From positions 1 through 6,654 of the forward strand of contig JAPLUP010000419.1 in NCBI GenBank assembly GCA_026397575.1: a DNA stretch of 6,654 nt, written 5' to 3'. Made by a program: the position numbers and the translations under genes. How positions within the stretch are numbered: position 1 is the first letter of the stretch; each line of letters starts with the position of its first letter. The notes beneath the pieces were generated by a model. That model did not search any database, was not told where the DNA came from, and saw only the letters and a list, made by a program, of their open reading frames with translations. Of the stretch, positions 6,351 through 6,654 are shown in pieces. The DNA comes from Candidatus Zixiibacteriota bacterium. GTDB taxonomy: Bacteria; Zixibacteria; MSB-5A5; CAIYYT01.

Positions 6351-6435
6351 ATCTCCGGACTCATGAATTGACAAGGATTGATTTTTCGAAGCAAAGCTTG
6401 AACAACACTTATGGTGGAGATTAATTGTCGTGCAT

Positions 6436-6464
6436 ATTATACGTGGTTGGCAGAAAGAAGTCCA
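6436..6464 (-). promoter_or_regulatory. Sigma-70-like promoter of the RRM gene
   Basis: On the minus strand, TGGACT (6464-6459) and a perfect TATAAT (6441-6436) are separated by 17 bases. Transcription would start near 6429, giving a leader of about 165 bases before the ATG at 6264. That is long for a small bacterial gene. Confidence 0.6.
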
Positions 6465-6654
6465 GTAAAATCTTACAAATCTACAGCTTGCGTGCGCGAT
6501 TATCTTCACCGAAGCGCTTGTAGCAGACTGTAATGCATTGTACCGATTAATGTTAGCACAAGTTGACCTCGGTCACAAATATCTGCGAATTCTTCCAACA
6601 AAACTATCATTTGAAAACCCTTGTTTGCCAGGTATGTCGCCCCTGAAGTCGCTC
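6465..6654. other. Non-coding stretch without assignable feature
   Basis: Together with the RRM leader (6265-6430) and its promoter, this makes 390 bases without a gene. In 6465-6654 I see no credible coding frame, RNA gene or terminator. The only structure noticed is the small inverted repeat TGACC-TC-GGTCA at 6564-6575, which may be an operator half-pair or chance. Confidence 0.5.

Noticed and set aside
6368..6396. Plus-strand promoter from TTGACA at 6368
   Set aside because: There is no acceptable -10 box at 16-18 bases and no plus-strand gene downstream in the window.

Overview
The window reads as bacterial chromosome of moderate GC. It has purine-rich Shine-Dalgarno sites, Sec signal peptides and short paired type I dockerin repeats. 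Small secreted dockerin proteins with the D-I-S-D-V-V pattern, next to S74-tailed fibres, are the kind of content I associate with candidate phyla of the Fibrobacteres-Chlorobi-Bacteroidetes (FCB) neighbourhood such as Zixibacteria. That taxonomic guess is inference from style only. No phage, transposon, CRISPR or RNA gene was recognised.

Layout. Bases 1-2488 and 2772-5651 are two tandem copies of the same two-gene cassette on the plus strand. Each cassette has (i) a large secreted fibre-like protein and (ii) a small secreted protein ending in a two-repeat dockerin. The large protein has an N-terminal module, many DxDxDG calcium-type motifs in repeats, a peptidase S74 intramolecular chaperone domain with its Ser-Lys dyad, and a C-terminal coiled coil. 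The first fibre gene is cut by the left edge: its frame is open from base 1, and those first codons align with the middle of the N-terminal module of the second copy, so the methionine at 43 is not its start. A hairpin at 2512-2543, a weak promoter candidate near 2662-2691 and a second hairpin at 2708-2726 lie between the cassettes. A good intrinsic terminator (5674-5714) closes the second cassette.

The right part holds one minus-strand gene (5926-6264), a glycine-rich RRM RNA-binding protein with its own terminator (5856-5887). On the minus strand it has a TGGACT-17-TATAAT promoter about 165 nt upstream of the start. Its leader contains two inverted repeats, and the one next to the start places the Shine-Dalgarno core in a tetraloop. 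Bases 5715-5855 and 6465-6654 hold nothing I can assign.

Working model (inference): each cassette makes an exported, calcium-binding, probably trimeric fibre that folds with the help of a self-cleaving S74 domain, together with a small disulfide-containing dockerin protein made from the same transcript. The pairing is repeated in both cassettes, which suggests that the two products work together at the cell surface. The RRM gene converges on the cassettes and appears functionally separate.
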